A stretch of DNA of 64,000 nucleotides, taken from assembly GCA_039881045.1 (NCBI GenBank), contig JAYWVB010000047.1, positions 124,001 to 188,000 of the forward strand, given 5' to 3'. Both the position numbers and the translations under genes were made by a program. Position 1 is the stretch's first letter. Each line of letters starts with the position of its first letter. Source of the DNA: Chaetomium olivaceum. Its lineage: Eukaryota > Ascomycota > Sordariomycetes > Sordariales > Chaetomiaceae. Below, piece by piece: positions 54,927 through 64,000 of this stretch. A model generated the notes under the pieces. It did not search any database. It worked only from the letters and a program-made list of their open reading frames with translations, and was not told the DNA's origin.

Positions 54927-55928
54927 ATGGCTGGCTCATCAATGAAAAAGCGCTCAATCAGCGATGGTCCCAAAATCCGGGCAGCACGGCCGACCAAAAA
55001 GCAAAGAAAAATAGCCGCCTACCACAGCAGCTCCGAAGAAAGTGGGAGCGACGATGAGAGCGCACCTGTCCCTGCCAACCTGCTCGACTCGGACGACGAG
55101 GACCTCGACAACATCGAGGTAGACGACGGCGCATCCTCAGCCGGCTCCGCATCCGACTCCGACTCACAATCCGAAGCCGAATCAGCACCAAAACCCAAAC
55201 CACAAAAGAAATCCTTCGTCGCCCGCGACGCCCCTGCCTCCCCCAACTCCGCCGCCGGCGAAGGAGACAACTCGTCCGAAGACGACGCCGACCAAGATGA
55301 GCTCTCCGACGCCGCCGGCCACAGCGACGACGATTCGGCGACAGAGTCGCGGCGCGGCGGCACCGACACCCGGTCCAAGCGCAACGACCCGGCGGCGTTC
55401 GCGACGTCCATCTCCAAGATGCTCTCGTCCAAGCTGCCGGCGTCGCGGCGGGCCGACCCGATCGTGGCGCGCAGCGCGGCCGCCGCGGAGCAGTCGCGGC
55501 AGGCGGTCGACGCGGCGCTCGAGGCGAAAGCGCGCAAGCGGCTGCGCGAGCAGAAGCGCCTGGCCATGGAAAAGGGCCGCGTGCGCGACGTGCTGGTCGC
55601 CAGCACCGCCCGCACCCTCAACGTCGCCACCGGCGAGATCGAGGAGGTCCCCGACGTCGCGCCCGGCGAGGCCGCCACCACGGGCGAGATCCTGGCCGCC
55701 GAGAAGCGCCTGCGCAAGGTCGCCCAGCGCGGTGTCGTTAAGCTGTTCAACGCCGTGCGCGCCGCCCAGGTGAAGGCGACCGAGGCCGAGAAGGCGGCCC
55801 GTAAGGAAGGGGTCGTCGGGGTGAATCGGAAACAGGAGAAGGTCACCGAGATGAGTCGGAAGGGGTTTTTGGACTTGATCGCAAGCGGGGGTGGGGGGTT
55901 GAAGAAGGGCGGTTTGGAGGAGGCGTAG
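54927..55928 (+). CDS. RRP15: Ribosomal RNA-processing protein 15
   Basis: A 333-residue single exon. ATG 54927 is chosen over the upstream frame start because MAGSSMKKRS is in a good context and the upstream codons are not family-like. The N-terminal half is acidic and Ser-rich (SSSEESGSDDES; DSDDEDLDNIEVDD), then the Rrp15p domain starts at about 150: FATSISKMLSSKLPASRRAD, ARKRLREQKRLAMEKGRVRD, AAEKRLRKVAQRGVVKLFNA, VRAAQ and MSRKGFLDLI. It acts in the nucleolus in early 60S maturation (27S pre-rRNA processing). It is convergent with YAH1. Confidence 0.95.
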   Translation: MAGSSMKKRSISDGPKIRAARPTKKQRKIAAYHSSSEESGSDDESAPVPANLLDSDDEDLDNIEVDDGASSAGSASDSDSQSEAESAPKPKPQKKSFVARDAPASPNSAAGEGDNSSEDDADQDELSDAAGHSDDDSATESRRGGTDTRSKRNDPAAFATSISKMLSSKLPASRRADPIVARSAAAAEQSRQAVDAALEAKARKRLREQKRLAMEKGRVRDVLVASTARTLNVATGEIEEVPDVAPGEAATTGEILAAEKRLRKVAQRGVVKLFNAVRAAQVKATEAEKAARKEGVVGVNRKQEKVTEMSRKGFLDLIASGGGGLKKGGLEEA

Positions 55929-56268
55929 GAGGGGTGCCGGTAGTGGCATGGTACAGTAGTTGGGTGCCGGGGTGTTTTATTTTGTTTGGTTTCAACTGCC
56001 GTTTTCAGAGCAGAGTCTCTGGTTGTCTATGTCCGGCCCCTCCTCGTGGGGATGGATGTCTGCTATCGTACATGTACATTGTATCGGCCGAGATTGGGCT
56101 TTTTAAGAACGTCCAGGATGCCACCACGCCAGATTAAGGAGGACATCATCGTCGAGCCCGCATCCCGGCCCGCCGTAGTTTTGGTATCTTTTGCGAACTT
56201 TCCAGTCCCATATGCATCGCGCACAACGCCAGTCGTAGAGGGAAAAACATCTCGGAATAGCCCCGCTT
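55929..56268. other. Convergent 3' spacer RRP15 / YAH1
   Basis: A 340-bp gap holding the two 3' UTRs. No gene is seen. Confidence 0.5.
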
Positions 56269-56925
56269 TCACTTGAAATCACTCGATTGTAGATTCCTCG
56301 TCATGGATGGCAGCTTCACCCGCAGCCCGTCCAGCTCGGGCTTCATGACGACCTGGCAGCCCAGCCGACTTGTCTCCTGCAGCCCAAATGCGAGGTCGAG
56401 CATGTCGTTCTCATCATCGTCCGGCTCGGGCATCTTGTCGTAATATTCCTGGTCCAACACAATAACGTGGCAGGTGGAGCAAGCGCAGGACCCGCCGCAC
56501 GCACCCTCCATCTCCAGATCGTGCGCTTGAGCGATATCAAGCAGGTTATCGCCCTTGGACACGGCAATCTTGTGCTCGGCGCCCTCCTTGTCGATGAACG
56601 TCACGTAGAGCCTGGGATGGTCAGCGGTGCAAAGGGTTGGATGGACCCGGGCATCAATTGGAAGACCGTACTCTTCGCCGGGCTTGGGGGCCTCCACGTG
56701 GCCATGTAAAACGGCAGCCGAGGCAGAAAACGGCCGTCGTTGCAAGGGAGTCGGCCACGGCGAACGGCGCACCGGGATTTGGGTTGATCGGCTCGGCGCG
56801 GCGGGCAAAGGCACGGCGGCGGCTTTGGTGTAACATCGAATATGCCGCGCGATAGGCCCGGCGGTGCGTCTCGGGGTGAGCCTCAAACTCGGGAGAGTTT
56901 GGGCAAACAGCTTGGGTGTCGACAT
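56269..56925 (-). CDS. YAH1: Mitochondrial [2Fe-2S] ferredoxin (adrenodoxin type)
   Basis: 218 residues from ATG 56925 (MSTPKLFAQTLPSLRL), in place of an upstream non-ATG start. An Arg/Ser/Ala-rich presequence of about 90 residues precedes the ferredoxin fold: LYVTFIDKEGAEHKI, GDNLLDIAQAHDLEMEGACG, cluster ligands in CGGSCACSTC (Cys about 142, 148, 151), then Cys about 189 in SRLGCQVV, with the acidic MPEPDDDENDMLD helix that docks the reductase. It passes electrons in the mitochondrial matrix for Fe-S cluster assembly and heme A synthesis. RVHPTLCTADHP just before the fold is unusual and could be a retained mini-intron or a lineage insertion. Confidence 0.94.
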   Translation of the reverse strand: MSTPKLFAQTLPSLRLTPRRTAGPIARHIRCYTKAAAVPLPAAPSRSTQIPVRRSPWPTPLQRRPFSASAAVLHGHVEAPKPGEEYGLPIDARVHPTLCTADHPRLYVTFIDKEGAEHKIAVSKGDNLLDIAQAHDLEMEGACGGSCACSTCHVIVLDQEYYDKMPEPDDDENDMLDLAFGLQETSRLGCQVVMKPELDGLRVKLPSMTRNLQSSDFK

Positions 56926-57550
56926 CTCGGGGCGGCGTTTTTGGGTGGGGAGCAGAGCAAGGTCCTGGCTCGGAGCGGGCGGAGGAAAGAGCAAGGGCGG
57001 AGCGAATTGAAGAGCCCTGGATATTTCAAAAGCGGGAGTGCAAAAAAAAAGCAAACAAACTCTTTGCAACAGCAGCACTGAGACAAACAAACACACCGCT
57101 TCCTCTTCTCTGTGTCTCTTTGAAGTTCAGTACTACTAAATCCACCTGCTTGCAAGCGATTTATCGTGTATAGCCGCCGCAAGGCGTATGCAAAAAAGAC
57201 ATTGAGATGATGACTGGGATCTCGGTCGAAGAGCATGCGAGGTCCGATACCTCCGTATAAGAAAATTTGGTGCCCCTCTGCTCTTTTCCTCCCCGCTTAC
57301 CGTTATCTACGCCCCGTTTATGCAATTTCTAATGTCGTGCATTGGTTGTGTCAGTTCCGCCCGCAGCTTATCGCGCTAGAACCCAGCCAAACCATTTTAT
57401 TTCACCTCAACTCGTCATGCACATGCAGCTAGAAAATCGTCCCTAAGGTCCCACCCACCCACAGTCAGCCCAACGTCCTTGCAAAAAGGACGACCGGAAC
57501 GACCAGAATCACTCCTCGTTTTGGCATGGTCCTGCGCACACACACAGGAC
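56926..57550. promoter_or_regulatory. Bidirectional promoter YAH1 / UGO1
   Basis: 625 bp between two divergent nuclear genes for mitochondrial proteins. It includes an A-run at 57043-57051. No specific operator can be assigned. Confidence 0.45.
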
Positions 57551-59231
57551 ATGATGGCAAACCAACATGACGGGGTTAATCCCCTTAGACCTTACTACCT
57601 CCCGCCCTCGATCGGAGAACCGGCCGAGGTGCTCCCCACGCCGGGACCCCGAGCATTCACCCAAGCCAACTCGACGGGCAGATATGCGTCCAAGGCACGC
57701 GACATCTTTTCCGACATCGACTACAAAGACTATATTGCCGAGCCGTCTCCGTCGGTGGTGCAGACGGTCAAGGAAGTGCTGGATGAGCTGCTATGGAAGT
57801 ACACATCGGTGCTGATGGCCCAACCTTTTGAGGTTGCCAAAACCATCATGCAGGTTCGAGCCCAAGACGACCTCGGCGGGTTGGAAGCCGCCGCATTGGC
57901 AGCGGCGGAATCCAGGCAACGCCAGGCCAGCCAAAAGATAGACATGTATGACGAGGTACGAACTTCCTCGGGCCGCGCGGAAGATGGCAACTGGCTGACA
58001 AGCAACAGGGTGCCCAATCCGATTCCGAGTCGGATGTAGACGAGTCGGCCTTCTTCACCTCCCACCGACCACGCACGCCATCCCCCGGTGCACCCCGCTC
58101 GAGGCACGCACAGCATTTGACCCCGCCATCGCCACAGCCGCCCGCAAAACCCCTAGCCGCCCACCAACTCGGCATTCGCACGCCAGATTCAGTATTAGAG
58201 GTTATCGCCCAGTTGTGGCAGAAAGAGGGCGCGTGGGGTGTGTGGAAGGGGTCAAATGCGACCTTTATCTACTCGGTCCTTCAATCCCTGCTGGAGAACT
58301 GGTCGCGCAGCCTGCTCAGCGCCCTTTTTAACGTCCCCGACCTGGGCGTCCGCCACGACATGGATCGGCTGGTGGACATTGCATCCCCCTACCCATGGGC
58401 CTCCCTCTGTGTCGCGGCCGCAGCCGCCGTCGTCACAGGCCTAATCCTCTCCCCCCTCGACCTTGTCCGCACCCGGTAAGTCCAGCCCCACCTCTCCACC
58501 AGGGGCCCATGCCAGACCAACCCCACACTAACCAACCCCGCAGCTTGGTCATAACGTCGACCGCCTCGCGCGCCCGGCGCACGCTCTCGACGCTGCGCAG
58601 CCTGCCGTCCTACCTCTGCCCGGCGCCTCTCCTCGTGCCGACGGTGCTGCACTCGCTGATCCACCCGCTCCTGACACTCTCCACACCGCTGGTGCTGCGC
58701 ACCCACTTCATGATCGACCGCGAGCTGGCGCCCACCACCTTCTCCATCGCCAAGTTCTGCTCCTCCACCGTTGCCCTGCTGCTCAAGCTGCCGCTGGAGA
58801 CGGTCCTGCGCCGCGGCCAGGCCGCCGTGCTGCGCTCCGACCCGTACCTCCACGCCCTCGAGGACCCCTCCGCCGCCGTCGCCGCCGCCGCCGCCGCCGC
58901 CGGGGCCAAGGGGGCCAAGGGGGCCAAGCCCGCCGAGCTGGAGACTGTCGTGCCCCTCGGCGCCTTCCGCGGCGTCTTTGGCACCATGTACGCCATCATG
59001 CACGAGGAGGGCTCGCACGCCCTGCCCCCGCCGCCGTCGGCTGCTGCTGCCGTCCAGAAGGGCGGCAAGAAGGGCAAGGCCGTGCCCCCTCCCGCGACCG
59101 TGGCTGAGACGGTGTACCGCCGTGGCCAGGGGCTGGATGGCCTGTGGCGCGGCTGGAAGGTCAGTTGGTGGGGGCTGGTTGGGCTGTGGGCGGCTGGCGT
59201 GCTGGGTGGGGGTGGCGACGGGCAGTTCTGA
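57551..59231 (+). CDS. UGO1: Mitochondrial outer-membrane fusion protein Ugo1 (SLC25A46-like)
   Basis: Three exons, 57551-57955, 58009-58475 and 58544-59231, with introns of 53 nt (GTACGA, branch CTGAC) and 68 nt (GTAAGT, branch CTAAC), give 519 residues. A second ATG at 57554 is equally possible. The N-terminus carries LRPYYLPPSIGEP and DIFSDIDYKDYI. Degenerate carrier repeats follow: LMAQPFEVAKTIMQVR, LWQKEGAWGVWKGSNATFIY and LILSPLDLVRTR (Px[D/E]xx[K/R] motifs), then LLLKLPLETVLRRGQAAV and GLDGLWRGWKVSWWG. Ugo1 links Fzo1 and Mgm1 during mitochondrial outer- and inner-membrane fusion. An Ala-rich (GAK)n insert at about 405-425 is low-complexity. It is divergent from YAH1. Confidence 0.93.
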
Positions 59232-59955
59232 TCGCCCTCTTGCCTCTATCTACAAGCCGAGCATCCCTGCGGCTGAGCTGGTGAGTGGCTGCTGGGTGGT
59301 GGTGAGGGAAAATGTGCGTTTGGATAGGTGTGTGTCCGGGCGCGGAAACGAGATGATGAGGTTCGGGCGTTTTGTGATAGGCTGTGTGGCGTCTTTTTTT
59401 TTTTTTTTTTTGTTTCTTTGCGCTCTTTCGGCATGATTCCCCGCTCACGAATTGGTATGATATCCCGGGCCCGGGTTCAGGCTCGGTCTGCAGCTTTTGG
59501 TCGGGTTGTGTGTGTGTGTGTGTAAAAATGGTGGTGCCGGTGGGAGATAGAGTAAATCCAGGGTTTGGTTAGCCTTGAGTGTCAACGCGGCTGGGTGCAT
59601 GTGCTGGTGAACGGGGTTCGGGGTTCAAGCCTTGAGGTTGGGCTGAAAACGGGTTGGCTGGCTGCAACTTCATACCTAGGTGAGGCCGTCAACCACGGAC
59701 ATCACACGGCATGATACCAATAAAACGGAGGAGCACCAACATCAAGTCGACGACTTTACTCATTGACATAGAACTATACAAGTCCCCAAAACTATATACA
59801 TCGAAACCGGCGCAGTCGCTCAGGTCATACCTCCCTCCGCCTATCCATCCACCCGACCCGTCATCACTCATCACATCATAGACCGCGCAACTCCCCTCTC
59901 CCTCTTCCCCTTTCCCTCTCAGCCTTCTACACCCAACCCCTCCCTTACCTTCAGA
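59232..59955. other. Convergent intergenic region
   Basis: 3' flanks of UGO1 and the LPMO gene. It contains a T18-type run at 59394-59411 and a (TG)n at 59507-59522. No gene is seen. Confidence 0.5.
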
Positions 59956-61026
59956 TTACACGCACTGCGCATACCAATCATTCAGCACCGAGCAGCTCGA
60001 CCCGGCCGCGCACGCCGTCGGTCCCGTCCACCCGCTACCACCGCACTGGCCGTACTTGGTCTGCGCACTACCCCCCGTCGGCGGCGGCGTGACCTGCGCC
60101 GACGTGCTGGTGCTGGTGCTCGTCCGCGTCCGCAGGGTAGTCGAAACCCCCGGGAGCGGGGTGCCCGGGTTAGCCGCAGTGGTGGTAGGCTGCGGGTTGG
60201 GGTTACCGCCGTTACCGCCACCGGGGAGGGTGGCGGAGGCGGTGGCGGTGGCGACGGACTTGCTCTGGGCGACGGAGCTGGCGGCGCCGGGGATGAGGGC
60301 GGGGCCCGGGACGGGGTAGTCCGGGGAGGCGACGTAGGGGTTGAAGAGGATGCCCGGGTCGGAGGCGCGGTAGAGCGCGGTGCCGGCCACGCCGCCGCCG
60401 CTGGGGAGGCTGCGGCCGCTGCCGGTCACGCGCAGGTTGATGCACTGCGGGTAGGCCTGCGCGCCGTTGGGGCTGCCCGCGCCGTGCAGCGCGATGATTT
60501 CGTGTCGGAGGACGTAGTTGCCGGGTTGGAGGTCGGGGGGGATCTGCACGAGCCAGCTGTTGCCGTTGGCGCGCAGCGTGTCGGCGGCCCAGCGGTTGGT
60601 GGTCTTGTCGTAGCCGGCGCCGTCGATCTTGAAGAAGCGGAGGGATTCTTTGGCGACGGCTTCGCAGTCGCCGTTGCAGGCCGCGAGGTAGTCGATGACG
60701 GGGCCGACGTGGGATTCGGGCCACTCCGGGTCCCAGACGATGCTGATCTTGTCGCCGGCCGCGACGGTGGCGTGGCCGCCGCCGGGGGAGCCGCTGCGGT
60801 GGCAGATGATGTCGGAGGTGCCGAAGTTGTTGGGCTCGACGAAGCCGTTGTCTTGCTGCGTGGTCTTCCACCCGATCACCGTCGGCGGGTTGGGCTGGTA
60901 GAAGTGTGAAGTGGGGTCGTAGTTCTCGTAGTATACGCCGTTGACGATGATGTGGCTGACGTGGCCGTGGGCGGCGACGAGGGCCGCGCCCGTGAGGGTG
61001 GCCAGGAGAGCGGATGCCTTGGACAT
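59956..61026 (-). CDS. AA9 lytic polysaccharide monooxygenase with CBM1
   Basis: A single-exon 356-residue protein. The signal peptide (1-19, MSKASALLATLTGAALVAA) is cleaved before HGHVSHIIVNGVYYENYDP, exposing the N-terminal copper His. The second brace His is in GGGHATVAAGD and the axial Tyr in QAYPQCINLRVTG; DIICHRSG and ALHGAGSPNGAQ are AA9 landmarks. The catalytic domain ends at about 235, then a Ser/Thr/Pro-rich linker (about 250-320) and a C-terminal CBM1 (YGQCGGSGWTGPTACAAG, ending WYAQCV). It is secreted and cleaves cellulose (and possibly hemicellulose) oxidatively with H2O2 or O2. It closely resembles the C4-oxidising Neurospora NcLPMO9C / Myceliophthora MtLPMO9J type; regioselectivity is inferred from that likeness. 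Confidence 0.96.
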   Translation of the reverse strand: MSKASALLATLTGAALVAAHGHVSHIIVNGVYYENYDPTSHFYQPNPPTVIGWKTTQQDNGFVEPNNFGTSDIICHRSGSPGGGHATVAAGDKISIVWDPEWPESHVGPVIDYLAACNGDCEAVAKESLRFFKIDGAGYDKTTNRWAADTLRANGNSWLVQIPPDLQPGNYVLRHEIIALHGAGSPNGAQAYPQCINLRVTGSGRSLPSGGGVAGTALYRASDPGILFNPYVASPDYPVPGPALIPGAASSVAQSKSVATATASATLPGGGNGGNPNPQPTTTAANPGTPLPGVSTTLRTRTSTSTSTSAQVTPPPTGGSAQTKYGQCGGSGWTGPTACAAGSSCSVLNDWYAQCV

Positions 61027-61076
61027 GTTGGCGATCTTCCAGGGACTGGCAAAAATAGAGAAAAAGAGGGTGTGGT

Positions 61077-61093
61077 CCTAGGATGATCCTAGG
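61077..61093. promoter_or_regulatory. Palindrome upstream of the LPMO gene
   Basis: CCTAGGATGATCCTAGG has perfect 8-bp arms around one base, about 50 bp upstream of the LPMO ATG. It could be a dimeric regulator site or a transcript hairpin; there is no direct evidence. Confidence 0.4.
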
Positions 61094-62336
61094 GATGTTC
61101 GGGAGGCTGATCGACAGTGAGGATCTTCAGGGACAAACCTTGGGATTTACAGATTCTTTATAAATTTAACGACACCTTCATCCCCCACGCAAATTATGGG
61201 CTGGGTTGCCTTTCCCCATGGTCATGGCCACCGTCCCAGCACCGCGCCATCATCCGGAGAAGCGGAGCAATGGAACCCAGACAAGATCACAGGAATATCC
61301 GTCCGTCTGGGCATGCAGAGAGAAACACGAAGAAGCGGGCTCGTGCTCAGCATTGAAGCGAAGGCTGTGGAATCCAGGGCGGGTGAAGAGCGACCGAGTG
61401 TTCCGAATGCACCATGGTGCCATCTGAGGAAAGGGGCCAAGGCCAGGAGTGGTAACGTTTGGTGGCGGCGAAGACCTGAAGCGAGGAGAACCGGTCTTTG
61501 CGCCGTCTTGGGCTCTCGTCCTGAAGTCTGTGATGGCAATCTTGTTGGGCCGGATTTGGAAGTTCTCGAACAGGAGCGACGATATAAGTGGCCGCCACGC
61601 GAAGCCAACGGGAAGCCATCCCGCTTTGGGCTGCGGGAGGCTGCATCCGAAGCGGCGCAGGTATCCGACGACGGGCGTTGTGGGGAAATGCAACGGCGTG
61701 TTTCACTCACTAAACTGACCGCAGTCGACGGTGCACCACCACTGTGACGGATGAATTCAGGCAAAATGCCACGAAACCTGGTGTCGCCATCGCAACAACA
61801 GTCTTGCTCCACTGATGGCGACCCAAGAACCGGGTTGCAGCAATATCGAACAACGGTCGCTTATTTTGCAATACCGACTTGCAGCGGCTCGGTAGTGGTG
61901 GGCGATCGGCAAGCATGTAAGCCGCTTGGCTCGGGGGATTGGGAATCACACTAGTTAACTAATTGTAGAAAATGAGAGCGATGTCAGAGCAAAAAAAAAT
62001 AGACCTAGCAAAGGGTCATCAAAATTTGAATGATGCACGCACAAACAAATCCAGAAATGCCACAGAAATACCAAGCAAATGCAAAAACGTAAAGGGCTGC
62101 GAGTCTCCCAATACACTTCCAAAAGGAGAAGGAATCCCCGTCCTGACACCTTCCAAGAATCTTAGCCAACGGCGAACCTCTTGGTTTTCGGCAATTTGTG
62201 CGGGGAAACCGAGTCTCGTCGATGAATAGTGCGAATCTGTGAAGCTAACCTCGCGGAAACTCGGGACCACCTCTAACCGCACGAGGGTGCTGACAAACAA
62301 ACTGGTCAGAAATCAGAAATTCATCACTGAGAAACA
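61094..62336. other. Intergenic, LPMO promoter and no recognised gene
   Basis: Frames of 180-196 codons occur on both strands (61196-61747, 61222-61812) but mirror each other, lack domains and have no good start context. 61931-62060 is AT-rich. Confidence 0.45.
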
Positions 62337-63727
62337 TCAGACAAGGTAACTCCCCCAAACAGCATCTCCCTCCAGCGCCGCCATATCCTCCGGATGCATC
62401 GCCACCACCACCTCAATCCCCTCCTCAACAACCTCAGCAACCTCCCCCCTCCTCCTCGGCAACACAATCACAAACCCATCCGTCTCCACCCTTGGCACCC
62501 TCATAAAACACGGCCTGCCCACCCCCTCCCCAAAATCTACCCCATACACCCCCATATTCGCCCAGCTCGTCACCGTGACATCCATCCCATGAAACGCATC
62601 CCAGCCCGGCAGAAGCCCACTCCCATGATCTGGCGCCCGCTCGACCAACTCCATAACCTCGCCCACAAACCCGCCCGTCACCCGTCCCACCGCCGCCCCA
62701 ATCGCCTGCACCACCCGCGTCCGTTGATGGCGAAGCCGAGCCGGGAATGTGCTGCTACCGCGGCTGGGGAGGGGGAAGCGGTGGCGGTGGTGGTGATGGT
62801 AGTTCTGTGACGCCGTGCGGTGCGTATGCGCGTGATGCAGGACCAGAGGGTGGCGCAGAGAATGCTGTTTGTGGTTAGCCATGTTTGGGGGGTGGTGGTG
62901 GGGTGGAGGGTTTGGAGGTTCGTTTTGGTGGCTTCGAGTTTGGTGAGGGAGAAGGTGAAGATCTTGGAGGTGCCTGGGGATGAGGAGATGGGGGTGGGTT
63001 GGGAGGTCGTTGTTGTGGTGGTGGTGGTGGTGGTGGTGGTGGTGTTAGGGGGCAGGCGGAACTCAGGGTGGCGGGCGAGGAGGTCGTTGAAGGATTGCTG
63101 CGTCTTGTGCTGGTGCCGGTCCTGCGTGGCGTGGCCCGTGGCTAGGTTCAGGAGCTGCCGACGGTGGAGCGGTTCGTCAGGGTCAGGCATTGGCGTTGTT
63201 GCCACGTTTATGGTGTCAGACCGTGTGCAGGCGGCCCAGAAGCGGATCAGCTCAACCACGCCCGTCCCGTCCATCACGTTGTGCTCGACCGACAAGCCCA
63301 GGACTATGCCGCCGTCGAGGAGCCCGTAGTTGGCCGCGAAGACGGCGGCACCAGAGTCTGAGTTGAGGTTGGCGAACCTCGCAAGTGGGCTGATGGTAGG
63401 TGGGAAATAGTGCAGTGGTGCGCGTTCGGCCTTGAGCTTTTCAAAGCTTAGCCCACACAAAACCGCCCCATCGGTAGGCATCTCTTGTAGCTCGACATCC
63501 CTGTCCGTCGGGGACCATCGTAAGGCGGCCCGGCCGCCATTTGTCGCAAAGACTCGGCCTTTGAGGTAAGAAAGGCGATGGTTGAGTCTCTTCAGGCCTG
63601 TCCGGAGCCTCTCGACTGCATTAATTGAGTCTGGCGTTTCAAAGACGAGAAACAGGGTCGTGTAGATCCTGGGCATGTATTGGTCCAAAGGGGACAGCAC
63701 TGTAGTCTGAGGTGGAGCTGAGGCCAT
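62337..63727 (-). CDS. BAHD-like acyltransferase (transferase family), frameshifted
   Basis: ATG 63727 (MASAPPQTTVLSPLDQYMP) is chosen over an upstream non-ATG start. The catalytic HxxxD motif is VEHNVMDGTGVVEL at about residue 165. The fold-stabilising DFGWG-equivalent is YGVDFGEGVGRP near the C-terminus. A (Thr)14 tract encoded by GGT repeats (63010-63050) sits in the inter-domain crossover loop. After GFAINGR the frame is lost; one added base near 62723 gives GRRVVQAIGAAVGRVTGG and restores 463 residues to 62337 with a whole codon count. Related fungal enzymes transfer acetyl or acyl from CoA to metabolites such as trichothecenes. The substrate here is unknown and no cluster is visible. 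Confidence 0.8.
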
Positions 63728-63820
63728 TGTATCTATGCTAGGCTTCAGGGGATTGGAACTATTCAAGAGCGTGACTTAAAAGCCGAGCCTATCAAGATGC
63801 ATCAAGTAGAGACGCCTGAC
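63728..63820. promoter_or_regulatory. Short upstream region of the acyltransferase
   Basis: Fewer than 100 bp separate the acyltransferase ATG from a LINE 3' end, so the native promoter may be interrupted by the insertion. Confidence 0.5.
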
Positions 63821-64000
63821 CAAGTATTATTATTATTATTCATACCCCGCTATGCCCTAAGGCGTGCCGGACCTTCAGCTATTTAATGTACAGGAAAACC
63901 GCGCCCTCGCGGGCCGGATGAAAAACCCATACCGACAGTTAAGGAAAGTACATGTGCGTGAGCCTGCGTATACAAAGAGAGGAGGCCTCCTGGCCTCCGA
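63821..64000 (-). mobile_element. LINE 3' end, second copy (continues past the window)
   Basis: 63840-64000 matches 5221-5391 with few differences (CCGC(T)ATG, GGCGTGCCGGACC, GGAAAACCGCGCCCTC, GGCCGGATGAAAAACCCATACC, AGAGAGGAGGCC). The low-coordinate end is an (ATT)n tail of about 6 units, longer than in the first copy. The orientation is the same as the 5.2 kb copy. How much of the element exists beyond 64000 cannot be seen. Confidence 0.88.

Noticed and set aside
58389..59077. Minus-strand Gly/Arg/Glu-rich frames opposite UGO1 exon 3
   Set aside because: Shadow of GC-rich coding sequence; UGO1 on the plus strand has conserved motifs and good introns.
61196..61812. Overlapping 183- and 196-codon frames on opposite strands
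   Set aside because: Mirror-image frames with no recognisable motif. GC-rich sequence often leaves such frames open.
1..64000. CRISPR arrays, operons, Shine-Dalgarno sites
   Set aside because: Spliceosomal introns and the gene content show a eukaryotic fungal genome. The tandem arrays present lack the repeat-spacer pattern of CRISPR.

Overview
This is filamentous ascomycete nuclear DNA, most likely Sordariales and probably Chaetomiaceae. The evidence is 50-90 nt introns with GTAAGT/GTGAGC donors and CTAAC/CTGAC branch sites, a HapX iron regulator, an AA9 lytic polysaccharide monooxygenase with a C-terminal CBM1, and Fot1/pogo-type and Tad-like transposons. The family placement is inference.

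Layout. 0.6-1.9 kb holds a degenerate repeat whose inverted partner lies at 49.3-50.7 kb. 3.3-8.4 kb is a mobile-element area: a frameshifted small membrane-protein gene, a phosphotransferase (APH-like) gene ending at a premature TAG, a 5'-truncated LINE inserted 14 bp upstream of that gene's ATG with a 15-bp target duplication, and an intact pogo/Fot1 element with perfect 47-bp TIRs. 8.9-14.6 kb is one very large conserved gene of unknown function. 17.9-19.9 kb is hapX. 21.3-33.6 kb is a dense housekeeping block: COG2, mitochondrial ribosomal protein uL1m, cytosolic glutamyl-tRNA synthetase, a Pns1-like transporter and a VIT/vWA protein. 34.1-36.6 kb is a nine-exon fungal gene with a STAND-type N-terminal region. 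37.1-42.3 kb carries a Gln-rich coiled-coil protein, a badly frameshifted copper-protein-like gene and a small secreted cysteine-containing protein. 44.0-46.9 kb is a second APH-like gene split by a second, decayed pogo element. 46.9-52.3 kb is repeat-rich and gene-poor. 52.3-59.2 kb holds an asaB/GA4-desaturase-like enzyme, a 56-residue ORF, RRP15, ferredoxin YAH1 and UGO1. 60.0-61.0 kb is the AA9 LPMO, 62.3-63.7 kb is a BAHD-like acyltransferase, and the window ends inside a second LINE copy.

Functional groups: translation and ribosome biogenesis (GluRS, uL1m, Rrp15), mitochondria (uL1m, Yah1, Ugo1; uL1m/GluRS and Yah1/Ugo1 are divergent pairs), Golgi traffic (COG2), iron (HapX regulating, Yah1 using Fe-S) and plant cell-wall attack (LPMO). 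Several otherwise intact genes are interrupted by single-base losses, often in homopolymers. This may be sequence error and should be settled before calling them pseudogenes.
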